A model generated the notes under the pieces. That model saw only the letters and a program-made list of their open reading frames with translations. It was not told the origin of the DNA and searched no databases. Source: Sequoia sempervirens (taxonomy: Eukaryota > Streptophyta > Pinopsida > Cupressales > Cupressaceae). Taken from it: a DNA stretch of 64,000 bases. Positions 35,901 to 47,517 of the stretch are shown here, one piece after another; within the stretch, counting starts at the first letter, position 1, and each line of letters opens with the position of its first letter. The DNA lies in NCBI GenBank assembly GCA_007258455.2, contig VDFB02373365.1, forward strand, positions 222,679,353 through 222,743,352. Reading direction: 5' to 3'. The translations under genes were made by a program, and so were the position numbers.

Positions 35901-37772
35901 CAAGCCTATCTAATTAGTAGGTAGTCACTAAGAATAAGTCCTTCAGTGTTTGGAATATTTTCTAACTAGTTGTAGGCTTATGCATCAAGGTAATTTTGGA
36001 TTCAAGTTATAATTTATTTTTTAAATGAATTGCATTGTGGTTCCTCATTGTTCTTTGTTTTATTTTCAATATGGTACTGCAAGCCCCAAGCTACCTTTCA
36101 CTATGCACTAGGGTCCTGACTGCATTTGTAACTCATGGGTTACATTAGGTGTCATATTATTTTAATCAAATTTCAAAACCCTTTTTGAGGGTATCGCCAT
36201 CCCTATTAAGCCTATTGATATAGCTTTGATATAATCTTATCAATATTTAATCTAAGAGAAAATTAGGGGCACTTAGACTTGGGTGCAATATATTTATATT
36301 GATTTGTCTCAATCAAATTGACTATTATCTTGATCAAAGTGATTATTGTTTATGGGTTAGCATTCTAAAATTTATTAATGTGCATAATGATATTTATAAG
36401 TCTTTTTCTTGGACTCAAATTATCTCTTAATCGATTTCAAGATATGTTTTTATCTACATTGTAATGAGCGGGTTGTTGGTAGATTGGTAAGATTCATTGT
36501 GGCATAAATAACTTAGATGAAAATATTTTTTTGGTCATCCCCAAGAAGGTATCACAAGTCAAAATTATGTATTGTTTGATTGTAGCATAGCCTAAAGCAC
36601 AATCCTCTAATCTTAAATTTCTATCTACTTAGTTGATAGGGTATATTTATCTTAAAATTTCTCTTATTAGTATATATTGTGTAATTTTAATTTACTCTCT
36701 TTGAAGTTTAGTTTTATGTTTGGAATTGAGATAATAAAACTAGTTTTACTCATTAGAGTATGTATTTTCTCATAATGATATTTGGGATCCCAAAATGTAG
36801 AAAAATAAAAATTATTTTATCTATTTAAATTCATCCTAAATGCATAGAGTGAATGAGGAAAAATAAAAGAAAGTGTGCATAAATTTTGAAATATAGTTTT
36901 TTGTCATTAATTTTGAATTGTTGATTATAGTGCACACATAATAGTGACAATGAAAAATTCTATTATCAACATGTATTTGTTGTATGTTACTTAGTTTTAC
37001 CCCCTTGCATTTTATTTGGAGATGCACTTCACTAATAGATTCTCTCCTACGAGATATTATAGAAATTGGATCACCTAAAAAATTCTTATGATAATGATAA
37101 TGTTTTTAGTGAAACTAATGGGTTAAATGAGCAATTTAGTTGGAGTGGGAATATTTAAATTTTTCTACAAAAGAGATCTAAGAGATAGTAGATTAGCTTA
37201 TGTGAAGATTATTAATTTGCATAGTGAAGAATAGAACATTTTTAATGATGAATGTAAAGTGTTCAAAAGATTTAACATTGGAATCTCACAAGAATCATAA
37301 CTTTGTATTCAGTCTTTAGGTTCAAAGCTTTGGATTTTGAATTTTTATCAAAGGGAATCTTAGAGAAATATTTGTATATGGAAAAGATGGTTTTTAATTG
37401 GTATTTAAGAGACCATTGGACATTACCATAATCATAGAAAATGAATAACTCAGTTACTTGTTCAAATACTCAATATAAATAATATAATGTCTAATATTTA
37501 AATTTATGAGGTACATTGAAATTTATGAAAGAAATAATGTAAACAATAATAAAGGACCTTGTACTTAGTGGTGATCTAGTGTATTCAAAATTTAATAGAG
37601 ATGTATTGCACTTAAGTTCAATATCTAATTGTCAGATGAGAATTGATTGTTTTCTATTTAATCTTAGAATTATTTCTATAATAACATGTCGTGACCCAAA
37701 AAAATATGATGATGTAGGATTCAATGAATTATTTTAGATATATTTAATTGTGAGATGACATTGAGTGAGACT
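32978..37772. other. AT-rich anonymous region
   Basis: No ORF, LTR pair or known motif that I can support. The composition is AT-rich with many TTTTTA/AAATAT runs. It may be old decayed repeats. Confidence 0.6.
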
Positions 37773-38531
37773 TGTTAAAAATTTGTTGTTTACTATCACG
37801 AAAAGAGTGTTGTAAACTTTTGTACAAGAAACAATTTTTGTTTAATTATGTAAAATTAATATTTATTTTTGGTGTGTATTTAGAAAGTAAGCTTAGCCAC
37901 CTTAAATATTTGTTTGGGTCTACTTGCAATTTTTTATGTAACATTGGTTAGATATTTTATGTATGGGTTACACATTCGAAAAATGTTTAATATTGGGAAA
38001 ATTAGGACCAGAAAGTAAATGTTGGGGTCAATGGTTTTGTTCACTCATGATTTTGAGGCACATGGTTTTACCTTTAGAACTTGGTTGTTTTGAGTGATCT
38101 TAAATCTATAAAACCAAGTACATATTTAGTGGTTGGGGTTGGCTTATTCAATCATTAGTAGTTTGGCTTGGATATCATTTGTATTGAGCTCTCTTGTCAA
38201 GAGTGCATATACGAAGCATGATATGGGATGTGTGGTTACATGCTTGGACATGTTGAGGATGCATTGGAGGAATTTTATGTTTCAAAATTATTCATGGAAA
38301 CTCTACAAGTGTATACTAATATTTTATTGTTTCAAGAATAATTTACATTGAGTGTGGATGCTTTTAGAGGCTAGACATTTCCTCCTTGAGTGTTTTCTCA
38401 AGGTATATCTTGTTAAAATTATGGTATGTCTTTGATCTTTGAATTATGGTTATTCTATAATCTCTTATGCATGTGTTTCACTCATTGAGTTATGTAGGAA
38501 ATGGTTTGATCAACCTAATAATTTCTTAAAA
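37773..38531 (+). repeat. Element B 5' LTR
   Basis: The right end ATTTCTTAAAA corresponds to ATTTCCTAACA of the 3' copy. The left end is placed at TGTTAAAA and is approximate because the first 50 bases align poorly. A TCTATAAAAC TATA box lies at 38104-38113. Confidence 0.75.
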
Positions 38532-38533
38532 AG

Positions 38534-38546
38534 TGGTATCAAATCC
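38534..38546 (+). other. Element B primer-binding site
   Basis: TGGTATCAAATCC, one or two changes from the copia initiator-Met site TGGTATCAGAGC, starting two bases after the LTR. Confidence 0.8.
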
Positions 38547-39114
38547 ATGGTTGTGATTGAGGGGGGTAAGATATCACTATTTTTACCCATGTTTAAGTAG
38601 ATATGATGCAAATTTAAAGCCATGAAAATGCTGGAGAGATTTCATACATTTCAAGGTATGAGATGTGTTGTGTAAGTTGTGAGAATGTATATTTCGGGTT
38701 TTGGGATGTACATATTTGTGGTTATTTTTTACAAATATGGGGTTTGGATTTTTTTTGGAAAAATAACTTTTTTTGGGTGGTCACATGAGGGTTTTAGGGG
38801 GAGTTTCAAAAATAACCTCTTAAGAAAAAATGAACCTCACCATTAGATCCAAGAGGCCTAAGAGATGAATATTGACATAAAAATTGACCTATTTTGGTCA
38901 CCAAGGCTTAGAGGAGAGAAAAATGCCCCCTTCTTGGTCATATGGTTATATGGTCACAAAATTTACAATTTAAAAAATTAAATAAAAATAACATAAATTT
39001 TTAAAAAATTAAGTCAAGGGTCTATAGACTCTTGTACTGAATGATAATTATGGTAGAGCTACTAGTAGTCACTAATAGTGATAGGTCCAAGGCTATCAAC
39101 CCATATTGATCTAT

Positions 39115-39661
39115 TGTTGGCCCCTAGTCATAGTCAATGGTTGGTGTTGTCAAGATGCAATGCACACTTTGGAGAATGGTGTAGTGACTCTCTTTCCAAC
39201 TAAAAAAATGGAAACACTTTCTAGGTTATGGGTGACCTGAACTTAGAGTGAATCTCTAGAGTGTTGGTGTCAATAGTGACTTTATCATACTAGTTAGCTT
39301 GTATCCTAACTAGGAGAGTCCTATTCACATTTATTAAGTCTCCACTTAGGGATTTTTAGAGAACTTTGTCTCACTTCATAACACTGATACATGTGTCCTC
39401 ATCATTTGAGACACTTATCGTATGCACAGTTTACTCTTGCTCACACACTTGTCAAGTGAGCTCACAAGTGTTGCACATTTAGAGGGGTAGTCAATCATTG
39501 TCTCCTAGCTTCCTACCTCATCTACCTTGTCTATATATGCAAGGTAACTCATTGTATTTGCACACTCTTCATATGTTTATTGATATAAATACTTTTGTGC
39601 TCATATTTTATTCATTTGCAGAAGGTTGTTTCATGCTTTCAGATCTTGGCATTCTCTAACA
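39115..39661 (+). repeat. Copia C 5' LTR (about 547 bp)
   Basis: The right end CTCTAACA is fixed by the adjacent primer site. The left end is placed at TGTTGGCCCC and is tentative. A TCTATATATGC TATA-like motif lies near 39530. Confidence 0.65.
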
Positions 39662-39674
39662 TGGTATTAGAGTC
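39662..39674 (+). other. Copia C primer-binding site
   Basis: TGGTATTAGAGTC, a slightly mutated initiator-Met primer site, abuts the LTR end. Confidence 0.85.
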
Positions 39675-40933
39675 ATAAAAGTGCATTCCTTCCTGCGTCA
39701 AGATGACTCCTACACATAGCTCTATTATTGAAGTTTTGTGGAGCCATTTACGAAAAATTATATTGCATTCGAAAGACCTAAGAAATAAAGAACTACCTTT
39801 TGTTTCATCAAATTTGATAATTTTTTATTTTTGTAATTTTTTTGCCATTGTACAAAAAAATTTAAAAAATAAAAAAAATTAGCTGAGGGCCAATCTTCCC
39901 TCTACCCACTTTTCTTTTTTGGGTTGACATTTTCTCGTTTGCAAGATTTTTGGCCTATCAACATATTTGGTTAGCAAGAAGGCAAAGGAGTTCGAGGCGT
40001 CATACAACTAGACTCCATAGCTTGGTGCTTCAACAACTCTTTTGACCTAGTCCCCTTTCTCAGCCACACACGGCCTTCACACCTCATCAACTGCGCCTTT
40101 CTCAACTACCTCCACCAGCGCCATACTACGAGGAAATCGGCATAGATGTGTAGAGGTGTTCTCATCAATGGCTTCATCACCTGGAATTTTTCTCCCTACA
40201 TGGCCTGCTATAGGCATTACATCAATGGAAGTTATTGAAGCAGTCAAACCCCCCAAAAACTTCCCACGTAGTCCTCAATGGCTTTGCAACAGCCCCCAAC
40301 TTCCCTTCAACGGTCAACACATTGACTATGGTCTTCTTTAGCCCTTAAACAACCATTAGTATTGAATGCTAACCTTAAATGGCCACCTCTCATTTTTCTT
40401 GTGTTCGATGTAACTGCTAGTGGTTAAACAACCATTAATATTCAATGCTAACCTTAAATGGTCAAGGCAAATAAGACAGTCTAGTCAAAATCTTGTAAAG
40501 GGATCGAGTTTTTTCATTTTTACATAACTTGAGTCAAATAAGTGTGAATAGTCTATAGGAAACCGATTCTACCATCTAAGTTTTAGCATCAATATGATTT
40601 CAAAATTGTACTTTTTAAATCTATTTTGTAACCTCTAAAAATTAATGTACTTTTTATAACTTTCAACAAGGCATAACTTTCACCCTATTTGTTGAAAATT
40701 GACAAAAAAAAATTAAATTCATAAATTATTTTAAAGAGAATATATTTGTAGTCAAAATTAAGTTTTGAAAAGCTTATATATATATATATGAGTTATAGAT
40801 GAGTGATTTGGCTTCCAAATTTAACCAAAACTTGTAAATCTTATCTTGGATCTTTTTGGGGGTCTGCATCTGATATAATACAATTTTGGGGGGTTTGTAA
40901 GGTACAATTCAAGTGCCTTGTTGTGAGTGCATC

Positions 40934-41735
40934 ATGAATCCTAAGATTGGTTTTTTAACAACACACAATTTCCACACATGGAAAGTCAAAGTACAACAAC
41001 TTCTTTAATCTAAGGGATTATAGGAAATGGTCAATAGACAAAAAATGCATTTTACTATAGATTTTGAATAGTTTACTTATCAAAATGAGTTAGATGAGGC
41101 AATGGGCATCATTGGTATCCATGTTTCTAATAATTTGTAATTCCATATTAAAAAGTGTACAACTTCTAAGCAAATGTGGGACAAGTTTAAATATCTCCTT
41201 GGTACAGTTGATGAGTTCAAAATACTACAATTGGATGCTAAATTAGCAATATTGTCTCATGATTCATTCCCATCTATTAAAGATTTCTTGGTCCAATATA
41301 AGTCTTTTCTTTCTTGACTTAAGGATTGTGGTAAAAAGGACAGGTAAAGAACGTGTCTTCTTGGTTTTGTCAAATTTAAAAGGTCCTTATCAAATATTTG
41401 TTTCTTCTTTCTACTCGATAATGGATGCTCTTGGAACAAGATTTACAATGCCTTATTTTGAGCAATTTTGTGATAGAGTAACACAAGAATATCTAATTTA
41501 ATCTCTATGAATTCTATCACCTCTTCAAAAATTCAAGAATTAGTTGCTCAATCATCTAAGGGAAAGCAAAAAATTAAAGATCAAGCTAAGGGTTCAAAAT
41601 TAGAGACTCAATTGGACTCATCTCCTTGATTGAAAGGGAAAAATTCAAAGGAGAAGCCCAAATGTACTTAATGTAAGAAACCAGGGCATGAAGAACACCA
41701 ATATTATAAAAAGAAAATTGATGACTTAAGGCATC
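40934..41735 (+). pseudogene. Copia C Gag
   Basis: Starts MNPKIGFLTTHNFHTWKVKV, then ELDEAMGIIGIHVSNNL, SKQMWDKFKYLLGTVDEFKI, ILSHDSFPSIKDFLVQYKSF and, after a frame change near 41340, LSNLKGPYQIFVSSFYS and MDALGTRF. A zinc knuckle remnant C-T-stop-C-KKPGHEEHQYY lies near 41660-41705. The order and motifs are those of a copia Gag. At least six stops are present. Confidence 0.85.
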
Positions 41736-41867
41736 TTCTTCAACAAAATTAAATTCAATCTCCTGCATTTATATAGGTGGTTCTTTTTCTCCATCCACAC
41801 CATTTGCATATTCAAGAAAGGAGAAGAATAAGGGCATGACATTCTTTGCTTCTGCAAACAATACATC

Positions 41868-42091
41868 ACACAAGTGGCTTCTTGATTTTGGGGCATCGCA
41901 CCACATGGCTGCATCCAAGGAATTGTTTTCCACATTTGAGCCTTGTTCATTCCCACCAATATTAATGTTGAATAACACTTATATTTCAGCTCTTAGAAAA
42001 TGATCTATTGAAATTGAAGAAGGAATATTCAATGATGTACTTTATGTACCTTCCTTATCCACTAATCTCCTTTCCATTTATTAGACTACAC
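41868..42091 (+). pseudogene. Copia C protease
   Basis: HKWLLDFGASHHMAASKELF, then FEPCSFPP, NDVLYVPSLSTNLLSIY and a stop. D-F-G-A-S followed by HHM is the copia protease active site, and VLYVPSLSTNLLS is its usual C-terminal block. Confidence 0.85.
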
Positions 42092-42699
42092 ATAGTAGCG
42101 GGTCAGTGCAAGATCATGGGGGTCCAAACTAGGCCCCTAAGTGGCAATAAAAATTCAGAAAAACAGAGTTAGGCAACTTGACATAAAAAATTGAATAGGT
42201 TATTAAAATAATTTGAAAAATATGTAAAAACAAAATTTGTCGCAAATTGAATGTAGTTTCTAGATTACTAGTCCTTTTTTGGAAAAAGGTAAATCTATTT
42301 TGTAAAGAATTGAAATTTTGATGTAGTAGTACTAAATTTTTAGGAAAAAAGATAAAAAAACAAGTGTATGTTTGACCAACCTAAGTACAAGAAAAAAAAA
42401 AAAAATTCTAAAACTTTTAATATAAGTAAAGGACACATGTCCAAATGTGCCACATTTTTTTTGTAATTTTTTTGCAAGTAAATAATTAGTTGACTTTTTT
42501 ATTAGAACATTTTAAAATTATTAAAGCATGTTTGTCTGACCACCATAACTTGGTCAAGGCTGAGGATCACTATTTCAAGGAGGAACAAGAATTTTCTACT
42601 GATATTCTTGTTATAGCCTGCAATGGGTCTATGGAATTTTTCATATTAATTAGATGGGTGTTCTTTGAAATTAAGGAGATTAAGCTGAACCAGAGAGCC
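42092..42699. other. AT-rich stretch without recognised feature
   Basis: Includes a poly-A run at about 42391-42406. An ORF extension upstream of the 42700 Met exists but lacks any recognisable content. Confidence 0.5.
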
Positions 42700-43192
42700 A
42701 TGAGTAGTAAAATGGAGAAAGATGATGACAATAAAAATAGAGGTAGTGGTAGTGGTAGAGCCACTAATTTATGGATAGAGGAAGAAAAGAAGTATATGGT
42801 TGAATGCCTCAAGAAAATTGTTGATGAGTTACAAGATTTCAAAAGCAACCATGAAGGCAAGCATGATGAGATGGAGGAGAAGCTAAGGAACATCAAAAAC
42901 TCTCTCCACAAAGTGTTGGTTATGAGCCATAAGATCTTAAAATCCACTGTTGAGACCATGAATACCATGGTGGAGAATCTGGAAAATGCTCATCATGTCA
43001 AAACTATTGTGTTTATTGATTTGGACAAAGAGGAAGGGTAGCCAGATAGTGGGGGACCGAGCAACATGACTCGAGTGAATTTGACAAGGAAGGCCGACCA
43101 GTCCTTAGGGAATATCCAAGAGATCAAGAAGTTTGCACTTAATATGAATAGATTGGAGCAAGACGTGGTAGAGATCCTCAGGAATTTGGCCT
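42700..43192 (+). pseudogene. Unknown coiled-coil ORF with one internal TAG
   Basis: I do not recognise it. The ATG at 42700 opens MSSKMEKDDDNKNRGSGSGR, then EEEKKYMVECLKKIVDELQD and DEMEEKLRNIKNSLHKVLVM with heptad-like spacing, ending DLDKEEG and a TAG at 43039-43041. The same frame continues with MTRVNLTRKADQSLGNIQEI and LEQDVVEILRNLA to a second TAG at 43192. Past it the frame is strongly hydrophobic (WLVVLWSFINFLLCCLGFHY). The density of Lys/Glu and the lack of stops in the first 113 codons suggest past coding. The setting, inside element B, suggests a transposon origin, but no family can be named. Confidence 0.45.
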
Positions 43193-43944
43193 AGTGGCTG
43201 GTTGTTTTGTGGTCTTTTATCAATTTTTTGTTGTGTTGCCTTGGTTTCCACTATTTCTTTCTTTGTGGGAAGCTTTTTGTTTTTGTTGGGCCCTATTAAT
43301 GTTCTATCTGTTGCTATCTTACTGTTAAGGGTTTAAGGATCCCTTTAAAACCTGTTTGTTCCATAATCAAAAACTTGGTCAAAAGATTATGAAATTTATT
43401 TTTTTGTATAGTATGAGAAGCATAGAATGTGACATCTTTTAGATTCAAAAATTTTGAAATAGTTTGAAAATATCAATTGGGACTTTAGTCATAATGTATG
43501 TAGAAAATCAATAATAATTATCTACTAAATTCAAAATAAGGCATACCTTATATTGGTAGAAAGCTGACAATTTATTCAATAAACCCTTTTCATTTCATCA
43601 AATGTGGATTAAAAAAAATCGTTAGCCACAAGGACAAACTTTGGAAAACTAAGAAAATTTTGTAACCATGTTTTTTCAGTTGACTTTCTAGGTATGACAA
43701 CCCCAAGCCAAATCCCAAGGCAATCTTGAGGCAAATCCTAAGCCTATTGATTCTTTTCAAAAAAATAGATGATTGTAATATTATAATATATTTATGTTTA
43801 CATTGTATTTCTTCTATACATTAAATTATATTATATGTCATAAGTAAGTTATTGCAATGTGTTCCCATTGCTTTCCGTGCTTCCACATCAACAATTTAAT
43901 ATATGAATATATTATATATTGTATATTATGTATTATATATTATG
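43193..43944. other. No recognised feature; short ATAT tract near 43905-43940
   Basis: AT-rich, with TATATTATGTATTATATATTA-like sequence at its right end. No coding signal. Confidence 0.5.
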
Positions 43945-44110
43945 GGAAGCCCCCCCATGAACTTTAGTGCATCTGGTAAATTTTTTTCATGTGATCGATG
44001 ATGTTGGCATGACACACCCCCCAATACCATGAGGACAAGGGAGAGATTGGAATTTGTGACCTATTGCCTGCAACAGGATGCTTTAGCCAATTGATCCAAG
44101 GCCCCCACCT
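43945..44110 (-). other. tRNA-like fragment, possible SINE
   Basis: On the minus strand GGATCAATTGGCTAAAGC resembles a tRNA A box. About 30 bases later, AGGTCACAAATTCCAATC resembles a B box. CCTGTTGCAGG forms a small hairpin between them. It does not fold convincingly as a complete tRNA. A tRNA-derived SINE head is the best guess. Confidence 0.3.
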
Positions 44111-44399
44111 ACTCCTTATAATTATTTTGGACCAAGCATGAGTAAGGTTTTATTCCACATCGTGTAGTGTAAATATATTTAAGGGTTTCCTTAATGAACC
44201 TAAAACCATCATATTTTCTTCATTTTATTATGTTCCTCCGTGTTGCATCATTCTTGAGATGCTTCCTTCTTTTTTGGTGCCTTGTTATACCTCTAGATTT
44301 GTCTTCCTCTACATTTTCTTGTCTTTATCTTTATCATAGCCAAATATGGGAACATGAATGAACTACCTTAGCTTTTCTCTCTCCTTCACCTTTCCTTCT

Positions 44400-45300
44400 T
44401 AGCTCTTGTTAGGGGGAACCTATAGGTACTGCCAAGAATTGAAACCTTGGTTATAGGTTCAAAGGAACCTTTCGACTTCTTGCATTGGTTCCTTTCTTTA
44501 TGTCATGGTTTACTTTGTGGTCAAGGCTCTTGTCAAGGCTTAGCAAGGACGTAGGAAACTTTCAAAGGTTCCATAGGTTCTCAAAACCTATGGGAACCCC
44601 AAGTATTTTCTTCTTCACACCATATTTATCAATTTTCCTTGGGTATCGAGAACTATTGATTCTTGGTTCCAATGGAACTTCCAATCATTTTCTTTCTTCC
44701 CTATGTTGCCTTCAACTTTGTGCCTTTTTACCTTTTTGGAACATAAATCAAGATCAAGAACCATCAAACATTTTAAAAGTTCCCATGGTTCCTAGAACCA
44801 TAGGAACCATTGATGCTAAGTCTCTATTCTTTTACACTTCATTGGGGTTCACTCAAAACTAGGAACTGTTAGAGGTTCCTATGGTTTCAAGAACCATCAA
44901 AATTCTGACACTTCACTTGTCTTGTGCCTTTGTTTTGTTTTTGGTCCACATCATAAGGGGTTCCTTAGGTACTAGGAACCATAGGTTCCTAGTTCCCTTG
45001 AATCCTTTGACTTTACTCTTTGCCTTCAAACTTGGTTCCTCCCACTTCTTTGTTAGGGGTTTCTTGGGTACCAAGAACCAAAGGTTCCTTGTTCCCATGG
45101 AACCTTAGACCTTTTTTACTTGTCTCTTCTTCGTCAAGTGGGGTTTCTTTGTTGGTTGGTTCTTCTTCATCCAGGGTTCCATGGACACCAAGAACCAAAG
45201 GTTCTTGGTGGACTAAGAACCTTTGACCTTATCTTTTGTGTCGTTCCTTTATGTGATGGGGGTTCCTTGGGTACTAGGAACTTGTTGGTTTATAAGTTTA
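44400..45300. repeat. Palindrome-rich minisatellite with GGTTCCT/AGGAACC core
   Basis: At least eight imperfect copies of a unit centred on GGTTCCTTGGGTACCAAGAACC-like palindromes (for example near 44405, 44565, 44770, 44877, 44960, 45058, 45172, 45258). Spacing is about 80-190 bases. Read on plus, the later copies give related peptides (GSLGTRNHRFLVPL, GFLGTKNQRFLVPM, GSMDTKNQRFLV). The palindromes also read on minus. Confidence 0.7.
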
Positions 45301-46142
45301 TAAGTTTTTTCAAAGTCTAGACTTTGATCAAGATCAAAGGTACACATGTCTTCTATTTTGAGGATATAGTTGATAAATGTTTGATACTTGGAGTCTCAAT
45401 TTAGTGAGAGTTGATTACATATACAATTATGATGATGATTATGATATCATGGATATTCATGTACATTTAAACATTGGCATGACAATCATGTTTTTAGTTG
45501 AAAATTTGTGATACTTTGATTGATTCATGATTACATGTGGTTGTGTTGTTTAGTGTTAGGAGGTTATTATTATCTCCTAGATTCTTTTTTGGTTCCTTGA
45601 TTGTGGCTACTCAATTATGGATTTGTTGTAGAAAATTAAATGTATAGATGATCTAGTTGTTAAGTCTTGATAGCTATAGGTTATCTTCTTCATTATCATA
45701 GTTTATAGGTTACTAATATGATGGTGATTTTATATGTTTAATTAGTTTGGGATCTACAAGTTATGTAGCTTTATTGATTGGTCACCCATTTGGTTGCAAT
45801 GGGATAAATAAAATATGGGCTATCTATAGCTATAACTATTTTCAACGTTGATGTAGATTTAGTTAGTTGACCTTGTTTGTGGTCATTTGTGCATTGGTAT
45901 ATTGCATTAGGATGGTAAGATGGATTTTTAGAGTTCCTAGATAGTCAATTATTGGGACAAAATTTTATTTATGATAATGTCATTGTAGTTTTCTTACATA
46001 TTCTAGTGGGAACTTTTGATACTGATGTTTTGGTGGTGGTTTATCTTCTTGATTGGGAGATCTTTGTTCTAATTTATTCACTAGAGGTACTAGTATTGTA
46101 GTTGAGTGTGTTTGGACCATGAGTGATATTTATTTGTTATAT
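45301..46142. other. No recognised feature
   Basis: T-rich non-coding DNA inside element B. Ends with the first copy of the GGAAC target duplication at 46143-46147. Confidence 0.5.
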
Positions 46143-46147
46143 GGAAC

Positions 46148-47512
46148 TATGACCAATGAATGTCGTATGGGCTAACTACACTTGATCCATGAAGATTCAA
46201 AGTATAATTAAGCCACTATGCATCGGTCCTAATAAGATCATTTAACGTAAACTAAGCTTTAAGAAGCCATTTTAACGAACATATTAAAATACAAAAGCTT
46301 CACAAACATCTATTCTAATCCATTGAAACTTATCCTATTGGGGGAGTGGCGTCGCATTGATGTGGAATGGTGACCCTTTCTCAATCCCTTGGATAATGAG
46401 CTTGTTTCGATCAATTCTATTGAAGAGAATCGATGAAACTGATGAAAGATGTGTTGTAAAACATGATGAAAACTATTTTAACATGATAAATGCTATGATG
46501 ATCGATGTAAATGTATGCAAGATTCAAAATATTATAATGCTAATTTCAAAATATACTAAATGGATGTACCTAAGTTACCATGGAAGCCATTAATGGATGC
46601 TCTAAGCTAATAATAGAAGATTTAAACTTAAAAAGGGTAAATATGTGTTAAATGTAGATGCAAATGAGAGTGATTTTAGCAACATAAGTTTACTATTAAA
46701 AGATGGATCCCTATTCAATAGATGCAAGCTCTATTTATAGAATAGGAAAAATGAAACTAATGGTCAAGATTGAAAGATTAATCAATGGTCAAAATGGAAG
46801 GAAAATGAAGGCATGGATCATGGATTCCCATCCAGGGTTAAGAATGCAAGATGATATTTAATCAAGGGCCTACATTCATCCAAACAAACACACTTTCAAA
46901 ACTTCCACAAGAAGCTTTGTTGAAAGTTTGTTATAAAAAGGAATATTCCTTTTTTCAAATGAGTGAAGAAAGAAAATATTATCATGAGTGAGGAAAATTA
47001 GATATTTAGTTAATTAAAACCAAATTTAGTTGTGCAAAAGGGGAAGGAATATTCCATGAGAATATTCCTTTAGGAGGAATGTCCAAAGGAGGAATATTCC
47101 CTTGCAAGTGGGAGGTTTAGATTTAATTAATAATTTGATAATTAAATAAAGTTTTTATTATGCAAATTAGAGGGAATTAAATGATATTCATTAAATAAAT
47201 GATTTAATGAAAAGGGGGATGTGATATGATATTTAATTAAATAGCTTAGGGTTATTTAATTAAATAAGAGGACTTAGGGATTCAATTAGATAATTTGATT
47301 TATCCAATTTAATAGGACGAAAGGTTAGTATGAAAGGGGTGAATTAACCTAATTAGGCCAATTAGATTAATAGATGAAATTGATGCGATTAATTAAATAG
47401 CTAGGATAATTTAATCAATTAAGTGAAAAGAGGATGGGTTTTAGGACGAAATGGTGTTAGTATAGCAGATTCAAGTGCATGATATTATTCAGTACATTTT
47501 TAAGTGTCTATA
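46148..47512 (-). repeat. Solo LTR of the E1 family, with 5-bp target duplication
   Basis: Homologous to the E1 LTR. Near 46350 it has TTGGGGGAGTGGCGTCGCATTG, where E1 has a similar block near 17640. The TTAATTAA-rich half and the end TTCAAGTGCATGATATT...AAGTGTCTATA match E1 768-777 in position. GGAAC flanks both sides (46143-46147 and 47513-47517). The ends now read TATG...CTATA, as expected if TG and CA each lost one base by C-to-T or G-to-A change. There is no internal region, so it arose by recombination between LTRs. Confidence 0.85.
46728..46746 (-). promoter_or_regulatory. Conserved TATA box in solo LTR
   Basis: TTCTATAAATAGAGC on the minus strand matches the position and sequence of the TATA box in the E1 LTR. 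Confidence 0.6.
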
Positions 47513-47517
47513 GGAAC

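Larger units (their letters stand above)
39115..42091 (+). mobile_element. Copia element C, truncated after protease, inside B
   Basis: Contains one LTR, a primer site, Gag and protease, all on the plus strand. Similarity ends at about 42091, where anonymous sequence takes over. No integrase, reverse transcriptase or 3' LTR was found. Confidence 0.8.

Noticed and set aside
42490..42699. Upstream extension of the coiled-coil ORF
   Set aside because: It begins at a non-ATG codon and its sequence is unlike the charged part that follows; the ATG at 42700 is preferred.
44485..45320. Plus-strand ORFs with repeated RNHRFLVP-like peptides
   Set aside because: The similarity comes from the DNA minisatellite; both strands give such peptides and stops fall inside.
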